Of a stretch of 64,000 bases of DNA, positions 32,868 to 41,630 are shown piece after piece. Below the pieces are notes generated by a model. It saw only the letters and a list, made by a program, of their open reading frames with translations, ran no database searches and was not told the origin of the DNA. Source of the DNA: Rhodococcus sp. SMB37 (GTDB lineage: Bacteria; Actinomycetota; Actinomycetes; Mycobacteriales; Mycobacteriaceae); contig NZ_SLVY01000003.1 of NCBI RefSeq assembly GCF_004345605.1, forward strand, positions 1-64,000, read 5' to 3'. How positions within the stretch are numbered: position 1 is the first letter of the stretch; each line of letters begins with the position of its first letter. Position numbers and translations under genes: made by a program.

Positions 32868-33421
32868 ACGCGCCACCCGGCGATAGCCGGGTCGTTTCCG
32901 GCGTGACGCGTGGTGAGGACGTCGAGCAACGGAAACAGGGCCGCCGCGATCCGGTCCCCCGTCTCGACGAACTTGCGCTCCGACAGCCCGACCGGGTCGG
33001 GGATCCCCGGAATTCCCTCGGCATCGCTGGTGGAGCGGTAGGCGTCGAGCCTCGCGACGGTGTCGGCTCCGGTCACGGTGGCGATCCGGTGCGCCTCGGT
33101 GAGAGTGAACGACTTCATCGATGATCCCGCGGCCAGTGCGCTGACCCGGTCGCGCTGGTCCTCGGTCATGGTGAGGACCAGAGCTGCCCGTGCAATCATG
33201 TCCGCATCGACGCGGCGTGCTCGCCGCTCGGTCACGTCGCCGCCCAGCCCCTCGATCACCGCGGCGGCACGCGGTTCGATCGGGAACCCGACAAGTGCCC
33301 GAGTCCCGGCGCTTTCGGCGGTGAGTCCGCTGATCTGTCGTTCGGCGGCGTACGCGAGCACGAGCCGCTCGGCGATCACCGAGCGGCACACGTTCCCACT
33401 ACAGACGAACAAGATGTGCAC
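32852..33421 (-). CDS. Low-molecular-weight protein phosphatase family protein
   Basis: 189 aa. The catalytic P-loop VCSGNVCRS has Cys7 and Arg13, and the general-acid Asp is in GIPDPVG (about residue 142), all as in LMW protein tyrosine phosphatases. It is longer than typical members (about 160 aa). GTG start. Its 3' end overlaps the 3' end of the sulfotransferase gene on the other strand. Substrate unknown; related proteins act on tyrosine-phosphorylated proteins, including in polysaccharide control. Confidence 0.88.
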   Translation of the reverse strand: MHILFVCSGNVCRSVIAERLVLAYAAERQISGLTAESAGTRALVGFPIEPRAAAVIEGLGGDVTERRARRVDADMIARAALVLTMTEDQRDRVSALAAGSSMKSFTLTEAHRIATVTGADTVARLDAYRSTSDAEGIPGIPDPVGLSERKFVETGDRIAAALFPLLDVLTTRHAGNDPAIAGWRVQRYA

Positions 33422-33608
33422 CCGCGCACTCTAACGCCGACAATTTACGCGCCTGACGTGCGCAGATGTTCGTCACCGTGGGTGAATACGCCGTTCACCG
33501 AGACGACACCTGCACTTCACCGAGCGCAGATTCAGGGCCGGTCGGCGGGTGCCGGCACAGACCTCGGTCGCTCTCGAACGAGACCGGGACGGTGCAGCCG
33601 ATCGACAC

Positions 33609-33627
33609 TTCGGTTAGCCTGACCTTC
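33609..33627 (+). promoter_or_regulatory. IdeR/DmdR-type iron box
   Basis: The 19 bp here match the actinobacterial iron-box consensus TTAGGTTAGSCTAACCTAA at 15 positions, with the core GGTTAGCCTGACCT. It ends 30 bp before the GTG of the siderophore-binding lipoprotein and overlaps a plausible -10 (TAGCCT, 33615-33620). Iron-loaded IdeR would repress here, so the gene should be induced by iron starvation. Confidence 0.72.
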
Positions 33628-33657
33628 TCGCGGAGACTCCGCGGTTCAGGAGGTGTT

Positions 33658-34668
33658 GTGCACGTGTCGATTCGAAGAAGGATCATCCCCTTGTGCGCCG
33701 CGGTGTTGACGGCGTTCGCACTCACGGCGTGCGGACAGGACTCCGGGACGGACCCGGGGACGGACTCGGCGGAGCAGAGTTCCGCGGAGGAGACCCGCGC
33801 CGTCGCAACCCCCATGGGAGAGGTGACGATTCCGGCCGACCCGCAACGCGTCGTCGTGCTGAACTACGCGCTCGCAGGCTACCTCTATCACCTCGACGTT
33901 CCCATCGTCGGCGTCACGCCCGAGGACGCGGACGGGGCGGGTATCTTCTCCGAGTTCTGGGCGGACGATGCAGAGGCTGCCGGAACCGAATTCCTTCCGT
34001 GGTCCGTGGACGGCTTCGATATCGAGTCCATTGCAGCGATGGATCCCGATCTCATCATCGCGGGCGGCGTCGGGTTCCCGTACCTGCAGGCATCAGAGGC
34101 CTACGACGACCTCTCGACGGTTGCTCCGACGGTGCTGGTGGATCGGCAGTTCCAGACCTGGCAGGAACAGTTCGGGTTCCTCGCGAACGACGTGTTCGAC
34201 CAGTCCGACGTACTCACGCAGCTGACTCAGGAGTACGAGGACCGCAGGGCCGAGGTGATCGAGTCGATCACCCCACCGCCCAACCCCGTCTCGTACGTCA
34301 CGATCACGGCGGACGGCACTCCGTATGTCCTGATCGAAGACATGGGCCTGCCCGCCGATCTCGTCGACTTCGGGTTCGAACCGGCCCCCGTGTTCGCGAA
34401 CAGCGGCGCCGAGCCCTACACAGAAGGCGGCGACATGTTCGAGGTCTCCCTGGAGACCATCGGCCAGGTCGTGACCACCCCGACGGTGTTCGTCACCGGG
34501 TTCAACGGCCCCGGCCCGTCCGTCGAGGAACTGAGGGAGAACCCCATCTACGCCGCCCTCCCCGCGTTCGCGGCCGGACACGCCTACGACATGCCGTACT
34601 GGGCGATTCGCGCAGACTACGACGAAGCAATAGCATTCCTCGACCACCTCGAGGAGCAGTTCGCCTGA
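33658..34668 (+). CDS. Siderophore-type ABC transporter substrate-binding lipoprotein
   Basis: 336 aa. Lipoprotein signal peptide with lipobox LTAC (Cys25), then a class III binding-protein fold: PADPQRVVVLNYALAGYLYHLDVPIVGV, AAMDPDLIIAGG, and the C-terminal FLDHLEEQF. This is the FecB/FepB family that binds ferric siderophores, possibly other chelates. The start is the GTG at 33658, with AGGAGG 4 nt upstream; the frame is open further 5' but that part contains the regulatory DNA. No permease or ATPase gene lies nearby, so it is an orphan binding protein. An iron box sits just upstream. Confidence 0.9.
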   Translation: MHVSIRRRIIPLCAAVLTAFALTACGQDSGTDPGTDSAEQSSAEETRAVATPMGEVTIPADPQRVVVLNYALAGYLYHLDVPIVGVTPEDADGAGIFSEFWADDAEAAGTEFLPWSVDGFDIESIAAMDPDLIIAGGVGFPYLQASEAYDDLSTVAPTVLVDRQFQTWQEQFGFLANDVFDQSDVLTQLTQEYEDRRAEVIESITPPPNPVSYVTITADGTPYVLIEDMGLPADLVDFGFEPAPVFANSGAEPYTEGGDMFEVSLETIGQVVTTPTVFVTGFNGPGPSVEELRENPIYAALPAFAAGHAYDMPYWAIRADYDEAIAFLDHLEEQFA

Positions 34669-34697
34669 CGTGCCTGTCGGCGTGGGATGATCGAGGC

Positions 34698-35225
34698 ATG
34701 CCCGCACCACTTCCGCTCGACCCCATCGCCGAAGCCCACCGCCAGTGGACCCTCCACGGCTGGGGCGAGGTCGCGGACGGTATGGCCGCCGTGACCTCGG
34801 TGATGCGGGCCCAGCAGATCATGATCGCCCGCGTCGAAGAAGTCCTCAAGCCATTCGGACTGACCTTCGCCCGCTATGAACTGCTGACGTTGCTGCACTT
34901 CACGAAGTCGGGTGCGCTCCCGATGGCCAAGGCCAGCGCGCGTCTGCAGGTGCACCCGACCAGCGTCACCAACGCCGTCGACCGGCTCGAGGCCGCCGGT
35001 CTCGTCCGGCGTACCCCGCACCCGAGCGATCGTCGCGCCACATTGATCGAATTGACAGATGTGGGGCGCGCGCTCGCCATCGAAGCGACCGAGAAGCTCA
35101 ATGCCGAGGTGTTCGCGCGCCCGGGTATCCCGGATGCAGACCTCGAGGAACTACTCCGGGTTCTGTCTGTGATGCGCCACGACGCAGGCGATTTCGACAC
35201 GGGTGGCACGCCGACGAAGTGGTGA
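34698..35225 (+). CDS. MarR-family transcriptional regulator
   Basis: 175 aa. Winged-helix domain with ALPMAKASARLQVHPTSVTNAVDRLEAAGLVRR followed by the wing HPSDRRATLIELTDVG, standard for MarR proteins. ATG 34698 chosen; upstream open frame overlaps the lipoprotein gene. 29 bp after the lipoprotein gene, so possibly co-transcribed with it. Target and ligand unknown. A strong hairpin follows. Confidence 0.9.
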   Translation: MPAPLPLDPIAEAHRQWTLHGWGEVADGMAAVTSVMRAQQIMIARVEEVLKPFGLTFARYELLTLLHFTKSGALPMAKASARLQVHPTSVTNAVDRLEAAGLVRRTPHPSDRRATLIELTDVGRALAIEATEKLNAEVFARPGIPDADLEELLRVLSVMRHDAGDFDTGGTPTKW

Positions 35226-35232
35226 ACGAACA

Positions 35233-35264
35233 GTGAGGGCCGCCCCGGTCGGGGCGGCCCTCAC
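35233..35264. terminator. Bidirectional terminator-like hairpin
   Basis: A perfect 14-bp inverted repeat (35233-35246 with 35251-35264) with loop GGTC between the convergent MarR and enoyl-CoA hydratase genes. GC-rich without a T-run on either side. Confidence 0.7.
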
Positions 35265-35287
35265 TCGTCTCTACCGAACTCGCTCGG

Positions 35288-36064
35288 TCAAGCGTTCTTG
35301 AACTCCGGGGCGCGCTTGGCGATGAACGCGGCCATGCCTTCCTTCTGGTCGGCGGTGGCGAACGTCGAATGGAACACGCGGCGTTCGAATTTCACACCCT
35401 CGGCGAGCGTGGTCTCGAACGCGCGGTTCACCGCTTCCTTCGCCATGATCGCGACGGGCAACGACATCGAGGCGATGGTCGTCGCCGTCTCGAGCGCGGC
35501 GTCGAACAGCTCGGCCACCGGCACTATCCGCGACACGAGCCCGGCGCGTTCGGCTTCCTCTGCGTCCATGTTGCGACCGGTGAGAACCATCTCCATCGCC
35601 TTGGCCTTGCCCACGGCGCGGGTCAGGCGCTGCGAGCCACCGATACCCGGGATGACGCCGAGCTTGATCTCGGGCTGTCCGAACTTCGCGGTGTCGGAGG
35701 CGATGATGAAGTCGCACAGCATCGCGAGCTCGCAGCCGCCGCCGAGCGCATAGCCGGAGACCGCGGCGACGATCGGGGTGCGTGCCGCCGAGAGGCGGTC
35801 CCACTCGGAGAAGAAGTCCTCCCCGTAGACCTCGCTGAACGTCTTGGGCGCCATCTCCTTGATGTCGGCGCCGGCGGCGAAGGCCTTGTCGGAACCGGTG
35901 AGCAGGATCGCCCCGATCTCGGCGTCGGTATCGAGCTCCCCGACTGCCGCCACGACCTCGTGCATCAACTGGCTGTTGAGGGCATTGAGCGCCTTGGGCC
36001 GGTTGAGCGTGATGATTCCGACTCGACCCTTACGGTCGACCAGGATGGTCTCGAACTCGCTCAC
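35288..36064 (-). CDS. Enoyl-CoA hydratase (valine pathway, EchA8-like)
   Basis: 258-aa crotonase. Both catalytic glutamates are present: one in [10 protein letters not shown], the other in [13 protein letters not shown]. The oxyanion-hole glycines lie in AFAAGADI and the GGGC loop. As last gene of the mmsA operon it probably hydrates methacrylyl-CoA to 3-hydroxyisobutyryl-CoA, though EchA8-type enzymes are also general fatty-acid hydratases. The GTG start overlaps the mmsB stop by 4 bp. Confidence 0.93.
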   Translation of the reverse strand: MSEFETILVDRKGRVGIITLNRPKALNALNSQLMHEVVAAVGELDTDAEIGAILLTGSDKAFAAGADIKEMAPKTFSEVYGEDFFSEWDRLSAARTPIVAAVSGYALGGGCELAMLCDFIIASDTAKFGQPEIKLGVIPGIGGSQRLTRAVGKAKAMEMVLTGRNMDAEEAERAGLVSRIVPVAELFDAALETATTIASMSLPVAIMAKEAVNRAFETTLAEGVKFERRVFHSTFATADQKEGMAAFIAKRAPEFKNA

Positions 36065-36969
36065 TTGCTGTCCTCTTCTGTCGAACGGGTACGGATGTCG
36101 TTGATGATCGCAGAAAAGTCGAGACCGCCACCGCCGCCCTCGTTGAACCGGTGGTAGAGCTCCGCCGCACGCAGACCGAGTTCAGCATCGACACCGTTGG
36201 TGCGGACCGCGTTCGAGGCCAGGCCGAGGTCCTTGTCCATGAGCGCCACGGCGAAACCGGGCTGGTAGTCGTTGTTCGCCGGAGTCGTCGGCACCGGCCC
36301 CGGGACGGGACAGTTGCTCGTAAGAGCCCAGCACTGGCCCGACGCGTTGGAGGCGACGTCGAACAGCGCCTGATTGGTCAGGCCCAGCTTCTCGCCGAGC
36401 ACGAACGCCTCACTGATCGCGATCATCGACACACCGAGGATCATGTTGTTGCAGATCTTCGCGGCCTGGCCGTTGCCGGACCCGCCGCAGTGCACCACCT
36501 TGCGTCCCATGACCTCGAGCAACGGCTGCGCCGACCCGAAATCATCGTCGGATCCGCCGACCATGAACGCGAGGGTGCCCGCGGTGGCGCCGGCGACACC
36601 GCCGGACACGGGTGCGTCGATGGCGCGGTGTCCGGCCGCCTGCGCACGGGACGCAGCCTCGCGAGCGTCGGCGACGTCGATGGTGGAGCTGTCGACGAAC
36701 AGGGTGTTCGCCTTCGCCGCGGGCAGGAGCTCGTCGTAGAGGTCCAGCACGAGCTTGCCGTTGGGCAGCATGGTGACGACGATGTCCGCGCTGCCCACGG
36801 CCTCGACCGCCGACGAGACGACGGTGATGCCGTCCTCGGTGGCCTGTTCCGCAGCGGCGGGAACCGGGTCGAACCCGGTCACTGCGTAGCCGGCCTTCAC
36901 CAGGTTCGCGGCCATCGGGCCGCCCATGTGCCCGAGGCCGAGGAAGGCAACGCTGGGGAGAGTGCTCAT
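36061..36969 (-). CDS. mmsB: 3-hydroxyisobutyrate dehydrogenase
   Basis: Oxidises 3-hydroxyisobutyrate to methylmalonate semialdehyde with NAD. 302 aa. N-terminal Rossmann [15 protein letters not shown], substrate loop [16 protein letters not shown], and the catalytic Lys in [15 protein letters not shown], diagnostic of the beta-hydroxyacid dehydrogenase family. The gene starts right after the hydrolase stop and overlaps the hydratase gene by 4 bp. Confidence 0.95.
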   Translation of the reverse strand: MSTLPSVAFLGLGHMGGPMAANLVKAGYAVTGFDPVPAAAEQATEDGITVVSSAVEAVGSADIVVTMLPNGKLVLDLYDELLPAAKANTLFVDSSTIDVADAREAASRAQAAGHRAIDAPVSGGVAGATAGTLAFMVGGSDDDFGSAQPLLEVMGRKVVHCGGSGNGQAAKICNNMILGVSMIAISEAFVLGEKLGLTNQALFDVASNASGQCWALTSNCPVPGPVPTTPANNDYQPGFAVALMDKDLGLASNAVRTNGVDAELGLRAAELYHRFNEGGGGGLDFSAIINDIRTRSTEEDSK

Positions 36970-38031
36970 CTATCGATCTCCTTCGTCAGCGGCGAGCCCG
37001 AGTTCGAGATCGCCGAGCGGCTGGAAGTACGCGTCGAGGTCCGCATCGGTGACATCGGCGAGGGTCGCCGGGGACCACGCGGGATTGCGGTCCTTGTCGA
37101 CCACCTGCGCGCGAATACCTTCGACGAGATCGTGGGTCTTCAACGACGCGAGCGACACTCGGTACTCCTCGTTGAGGACCTCTTCGAGAGTGTCGAGCTG
37201 TCGGGCGTGCCGGAGCGACCGCAGGGTTGCCCCCAGCGCGGCCGGCGACTTGCCGAGGATCGTCTCGGCCGCGGCCTGAGCTTCGGGAACGTCACTGGCA
37301 CGGAGCCGTTCGACGATCTCACCGACGCTGTCGGCGGAGTAGGCCGCATCGATCCAACTCTGCTGTGCGAACACGTCCGATTCCGGTGCGGGTTGCGAGT
37401 ATTCGGCCAGGGCCTCGTCGACCGATCCGGATTCGAGTGCGGCGACGAACTTGTCGAGTGCCTCGGCCGGGACGAAGTGGTCGGCGAATCCGAGTGCGAT
37501 CGCGTCGCCGGCCTTCATTCGTCCGGTAGTCAGGGCGATGTGTGTGCCGAGCTCACCCGGGGCCCGCGAGAGCAGGTAGGTTCCGCCGACGTCGGGAATG
37601 AATCCGATTCCGACCTCCGGCATTGCCAGAGACGAACGTTCGGTGACGATCCGGACGTTGCCGTGTGCCGAGATCCCGATGCCACCGCCCATCACGATGC
37701 CGTCCATGATCGCGACGTACGGCTTCGGGTAGCGGCCGATCGCGGCGTTGAGGATGTACTCGTCGCGCCAGAAGTCCTGTGTGCCGGTACCGCCGTCCTT
37801 CGCATCGTGGTAGATCGCAACGATGTCGCCACCGGCACACAAGCCACGTTCGCCCGCACCGGCGACCACGACGGCACGGATCGTGTCGTCGGTGGACCAC
37901 TCGAGCAGCGCCTCGGCCATCGCCTGAACCATGGTGTGGTTGAGTGCGTTGATCGCCCTGGGCCGGTTCAGAGTGATCCGGCCGAGCCCGTTCTTCGCCT
38001 CGATGAGGATTTCGGGTTCGTTCCCCGTCAT
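36970..38031 (-). CDS. 3-hydroxyisobutyryl-CoA hydrolase
   Basis: Crotonase-fold thioesterase releasing 3-hydroxyisobutyrate from its CoA ester. 353 aa, about 100 longer than simple hydratases, as expected for HIBCH. Family signatures [29 protein letters not shown] and [17 protein letters not shown] are clear, including the catalytic Glu in PEVGIG. The ATG at 38031 overlaps the acyl-CoA dehydrogenase stop by 4 bp; the frame stays open upstream inside that gene. Confidence 0.94.
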   Translation of the reverse strand: MTGNEPEILIEAKNGLGRITLNRPRAINALNHTMVQAMAEALLEWSTDDTIRAVVVAGAGERGLCAGGDIVAIYHDAKDGGTGTQDFWRDEYILNAAIGRYPKPYVAIMDGIVMGGGIGISAHGNVRIVTERSSLAMPEVGIGFIPDVGGTYLLSRAPGELGTHIALTTGRMKAGDAIALGFADHFVPAEALDKFVAALESGSVDEALAEYSQPAPESDVFAQQSWIDAAYSADSVGEIVERLRASDVPEAQAAAETILGKSPAALGATLRSLRHARQLDTLEEVLNEEYRVSLASLKTHDLVEGIRAQVVDKDRNPAWSPATLADVTDADLDAYFQPLGDLELGLAADEGDR

Positions 38032-39182
38032 GCCGCTCCTGTCTGGGCCGCCGCCACCACGCTGCGCGCGATGACCAGCCGCATGATTTCGTTGGTTCCT
38101 TCCAGGATCTGGTGAACGCGCAGGTCTCGCACGATCTTCTCGATCCCGTACTCGGCAAGGTAACCGTATCCGCCGTGCAGCTGCAGTGCCTCGTTCGCCG
38201 CGGCGAACCCCGCGTCTGTCGCGAACCGTTTCGCCATCGCGCACAGTTCCACGACATCGGCGGCCTCCGTGTCGAGCGCATCAGCGGCTCGCCACAACAG
38301 GGTGCGTGCCGCTTCCAGTTCGGTGCGCATGTCGGCGAGCCGGAACTGCAGCGCCTGCGCATCGAGCAACCGCTCACCGAACGCCTTGCGCTCGGCGAGG
38401 TACGCGACTGTGCGGTCGAGGGCGGCCTGGCCACCGCCGACCGAGCACGCGGCGATGTTCAAGCGTCCGCCGTTGAGTCCGTGCATCGCGATCCGGAAGC
38501 CGCCGCCTTCCTCACCGAGGAGGTTCTCGGCGGGGACGCGGGCGTCGTCGAAGATCACCTGACGGGTGGGCTGCGCGTTCCAGCCCATCTTCTTCTCGTT
38601 GGCACCGAACGACAGACCGGGTGTGTCCTTCGGGATGACGAACGCGGAGATTCCGCGCGCGCCGGTGTCGCCGGTGCGGGCCATCACCACGTACACGTCG
38701 GAGGTACCCGCGCCCGAGATGAACTGCTTGACGCCGTTGAGCACGTATTCGTCGCCGTCACGAACGGCTTTGGTACTCAAGGCAGCAGCATCCGAACCGG
38801 CACCCGGCTCGGTGAGGCAGTAACTGCCGAGGTGTTCCATCGAGCACAGGCTCGGCAGCCAGCGGCGACGCTGTTCGTCGTTGCCGTACTTGTCGATCAT
38901 CCACGCCACCATGTTGTGGATGGAGATGTAGGCGGCGATCGACGGACAGCCCTTGGCGAGTTCCTCGAAGATCCGGACGGAGTCGAGGCGTCGCAGCCCG
39001 GATCCGCCGACGTCCTCACGGACGTAGATCCCGCCCATGCCGAGTGCTGCGGCCTTGCGCAGCACGTCGACCGGGAAGTGCTTCTCCTGATCCCATTCGA
39101 CCGCGTTCGGGGCCAGGTACTCGCTGGCGAAGTCGCGGGCGGTATCGCGGATCGCCCGGTCGTCGTCGGTGAGTGCGAACAT
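38028..39182 (-). CDS. Acyl-CoA dehydrogenase (isobutyryl-CoA dehydrogenase type)
   Basis: FAD enzyme expected to oxidise isobutyryl-CoA to methacrylyl-CoA. 384 aa with [14 protein letters not shown] (FAD/substrate motif), the C-terminal [21 protein letters not shown] and the catalytic Glu in [11 protein letters not shown]. Substrate assignment comes from the neighbours mmsA, hydrolase and mmsB. M. tuberculosis fadE9 sits in the same context. Confidence 0.94.
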   Translation of the reverse strand: MFALTDDDRAIRDTARDFASEYLAPNAVEWDQEKHFPVDVLRKAAALGMGGIYVREDVGGSGLRRLDSVRIFEELAKGCPSIAAYISIHNMVAWMIDKYGNDEQRRRWLPSLCSMEHLGSYCLTEPGAGSDAAALSTKAVRDGDEYVLNGVKQFISGAGTSDVYVVMARTGDTGARGISAFVIPKDTPGLSFGANEKKMGWNAQPTRQVIFDDARVPAENLLGEEGGGFRIAMHGLNGGRLNIAACSVGGGQAALDRTVAYLAERKAFGERLLDAQALQFRLADMRTELEAARTLLWRAADALDTEAADVVELCAMAKRFATDAGFAAANEALQLHGGYGYLAEYGIEKIVRDLRVHQILEGTNEIMRLVIARSVVAAAQTGAA

Positions 39183-39194
39183 TGTCGGTGCCGC

Positions 39195-40727
39195 CTAGTC
39201 CATGGTCGGGATGACGAAGTGGTCGGTGTCGGCCACGTGGGCGCCCTCGAGGTCGCCTTCCTTGACGCCGGAAGGCCAGCGCTGGGTGATCGTCTTGGTC
39301 TTGGTGTAGAAGCGGAACGCGTCCGGTCCGTGCTGGTTGAGGTCGCCGAAGCCCGAGGCTTTCCAGCCGCCGAAGGTGTAGTACGCGATCGGCACCGGGA
39401 TCGGGACGTTGACGCCCACCATTCCGACCTCGACGCGGGTGGTGAAGTCGCGGGCGGTGTCGCCGTCGCGCGTGAAGATCGCGACGCCGTTGCCGTATTC
39501 GTGCTCGGTGGGCAGGCGCAGGGCTTCCTCGTAGTCGCGCGCGCGGACGACGGTCAGGACGGGGCCGAAGATCTCTTCCTTGTAGATCGACATGTCGGGG
39601 GTGACCTTGTCGAACAGGGTTGCGCCCGAGAAGAAGCCGTTCTCGTGGCCTTCGAGGACGAAGCCTCGGCCGTCCACGACGAGCTCGGCGCCTTCTTCGA
39701 CACCCTTGCCGATGTACTCGTGGACGCGGTCGCGGGCTGCGGCGGTCACGAGCGGGCCGAAGTCTGCCTTCTCGTCGAAGCTGGTGCCGATGCGCAGTTC
39801 GGCGATGCGCTCGGTGAGCTTCGCGATGAGCCGATCCGCGGTGTCCTCACCGACGGGGACAGCCACCGACAGTGCCATGCAGCGTTCGCCGGCCGAACCG
39901 TAGGCGGCACCGACGAGCGCGTCGGCCACCTGGTCGAGGTCGGCATCGGGCATGATGATCGCGTGGTTCTTTGCACCACCGAAGCACTGTGCGCGCTTGC
40001 CGTTCTGCGCGGCCGTCTCGTAGATGTACTGCGCGATGGGTGTCGATCCGACGAAGCCCACCGCCTTGATCCGCGGGTCGGTCAGCAGGACGTCGACTGC
40101 CGTCTTGTCGCCGTTGACGACGTTGAAGACGCCTGCGGGCAGACCTGCCTCGAGGAAGAGCTCGGCCAGGCGCAGTGGCACGGACGGGTCGCGCTCGGAC
40201 GGCTTGAGGACGAAGGCGTTGCCGGAGGCGAGAGCCGGGCCGGCCTTCCACAGCGGGATCATGGCCGGGAAGTTGAACGGAGTGATGCCGGCGACGACGC
40301 CGAGGGGCTGACGCATCGAGTAGACGTCGATGCCGGTGCCGGCCGATTCGGTGTACTCGCCCTTGAGCATGTGGGGGGCGCCGAGACACACCTCGACGAC
40401 CTCGAGGCCGCGCTGGACGTCGCCCTTCGCGTCGGCGAGAGTCTTGCCGTGCTCGCTCGACAGCAGCTGCGCCAGCTCGTCCATGTTGTCCTGCACGAGC
40501 TGCACGAATTTCATGAGGACGCGGACGCGCTTCTGCGGGTTCCAGGAAGCCCAGATCTTCTGCGCTTCGACAGCGTTGGCGATGACCGCCTCGACCTCGG
40601 AGTTGCCGGCCAGCGGCACCCTCGCCTGAACGGCGCCGGTGTTGGGATCGAAGACGTCGGCGAAGCGACCGGAGGCACCGGGAATGTGCTCGCCGCCGAC
40701 GAAGTGGGTGAGTTCTCGAACGCTCAT
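39195..40727 (-). CDS. mmsA: Methylmalonate-semialdehyde dehydrogenase (CoA-acylating)
   Basis: Converts methylmalonate semialdehyde, NAD and CoA to propionyl-CoA and CO2, the last step of distal valine breakdown. 510 aa of aldehyde dehydrogenase fold. The catalytic Cys is in YGSAGERCMALS. The segments PFNFPAMIPLWKAGPALASGN and FVGSTPIAQYIYE are specific to MmsA-type enzymes. First gene of the five-gene operon; promoter at 40802-40831. Confidence 0.96.
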   Translation of the reverse strand: MSVRELTHFVGGEHIPGASGRFADVFDPNTGAVQARVPLAGNSEVEAVIANAVEAQKIWASWNPQKRVRVLMKFVQLVQDNMDELAQLLSSEHGKTLADAKGDVQRGLEVVEVCLGAPHMLKGEYTESAGTGIDVYSMRQPLGVVAGITPFNFPAMIPLWKAGPALASGNAFVLKPSERDPSVPLRLAELFLEAGLPAGVFNVVNGDKTAVDVLLTDPRIKAVGFVGSTPIAQYIYETAAQNGKRAQCFGGAKNHAIIMPDADLDQVADALVGAAYGSAGERCMALSVAVPVGEDTADRLIAKLTERIAELRIGTSFDEKADFGPLVTAAARDRVHEYIGKGVEEGAELVVDGRGFVLEGHENGFFSGATLFDKVTPDMSIYKEEIFGPVLTVVRARDYEEALRLPTEHEYGNGVAIFTRDGDTARDFTTRVEVGMVGVNVPIPVPIAYYTFGGWKASGFGDLNQHGPDAFRFYTKTKTITQRWPSGVKEGDLEGAHVADTDHFVIPTMD

Positions 40728-40801
40728 GTCGAACCGTCCTCAGAGATAGTCGTGTCGATGACCGGGGGGCGGCCGGAGACCACACCCCGAAGTCTTCGCC
40801 C

Positions 40802-40831
40802 ATCCTATAGTTGGAAGTCCATGTATGTCTA
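40802..40831 (-). promoter_or_regulatory. Candidate promoter of the mmsA operon
   Basis: On the minus strand TAGACA (40826-40831) and TAGGAT (40802-40807) are separated by 18 bp, placing the start point about 70 nt before mmsA. TATAGG, two bases upstream of the -10 as drawn, is an alternative. Confidence 0.5.
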
Positions 40832-40868
40832 CCGTCACATACCGGACCATCGCGATCCGAGCGGCGGA

Positions 40869-41630
40869 TCAGCGCAGACGGCGGTAGAGATCTTCGAGAT
40901 CGGATATCCCCCGGATCACGACGGCCTCATCGGTTCCACCCGCCCGCAACGCGCGGCGCAGCGACATCGGATCCAGGTCATCGAGGGCCGGCCGGAAGTG
41001 CTCGACCGGCAGCTCGGGCAGTTCGGTGTCGTTCCCGTAGAAGTCATCGTCGTCGTCGGACTCCTCCTCCTGCACCCCGCCGATGAGCATCGGCAGGTCG
41101 ACCCCGCGCAGCGTCAGGACGGACAAGGGGTTCTCGTCGACGTGCTCGGCCAACAGGAACGCGACCGCCGCGGCGTGCTTGCACGGCCAGCCGTCGTCGG
41201 GGCACGTGCAGTCGAAGTCGAGTTCCCCCGCGCGACGGGGGAGCACCAGGTGCCCGAGTTCTTCGGGGAGCACTCCCCCGGCCAGGCGCGCGAGCAACCC
41301 GGGCGACGAGCGCACCTGCTCGATCAGCTCGTCGACGGCGTCCTCGGACAGCGTGCGCACCGTGACGGTGGCCGTGAACGGGCGCAACTGGCTACCCTGC
41401 ACCTCGCCGATCACGGCGCCCGGTTCCAGGCGCAGCGACACCACCTGGCCCGATCGTGCATACGCGCGCCCCCGGGTCAGCCGCCCCTTGTCGGCGACCT
41501 GTTCCATCGCCGCGATCAGTTCTTTCGACCACCAGCTGCGGCCGATCGCGCCGCGTTTGGTGCGGGCCTCGACGCCACGCGCCGCCGGTCCGACGGGGCC
41601 GTACCTCCCCGAACTCCTCCGGCCCGCCAT
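40869..41630 (-). CDS. SWIM zinc-finger protein paired with SNF2 helicase
   Basis: 253 aa. The SWIM motif is FDCTCPDDGWPCKHAAAVAFLL (CxC...CxH), at about residues 138-160. Upstream is a conserved GRAYARSGQVVSLRLEPGAV region; downstream is an acidic stretch (EEESDDDDDFYG). SWIM domains bind DNA or proteins. Its start overlaps the helicase stop by one base (TGATG), so the two are coupled. The same pair exists in M. tuberculosis (Rv2101/Rv2102). Confidence 0.9.
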   Translation of the reverse strand: MAGRRSSGRYGPVGPAARGVEARTKRGAIGRSWWSKELIAAMEQVADKGRLTRGRAYARSGQVVSLRLEPGAVIGEVQGSQLRPFTATVTVRTLSEDAVDELIEQVRSSPGLLARLAGGVLPEELGHLVLPRRAGELDFDCTCPDDGWPCKHAAAVAFLLAEHVDENPLSVLTLRGVDLPMLIGGVQEEESDDDDDFYGNDTELPELPVEHFRPALDDLDPMSLRRALRAGGTDEAVVIRGISDLEDLYRRLR

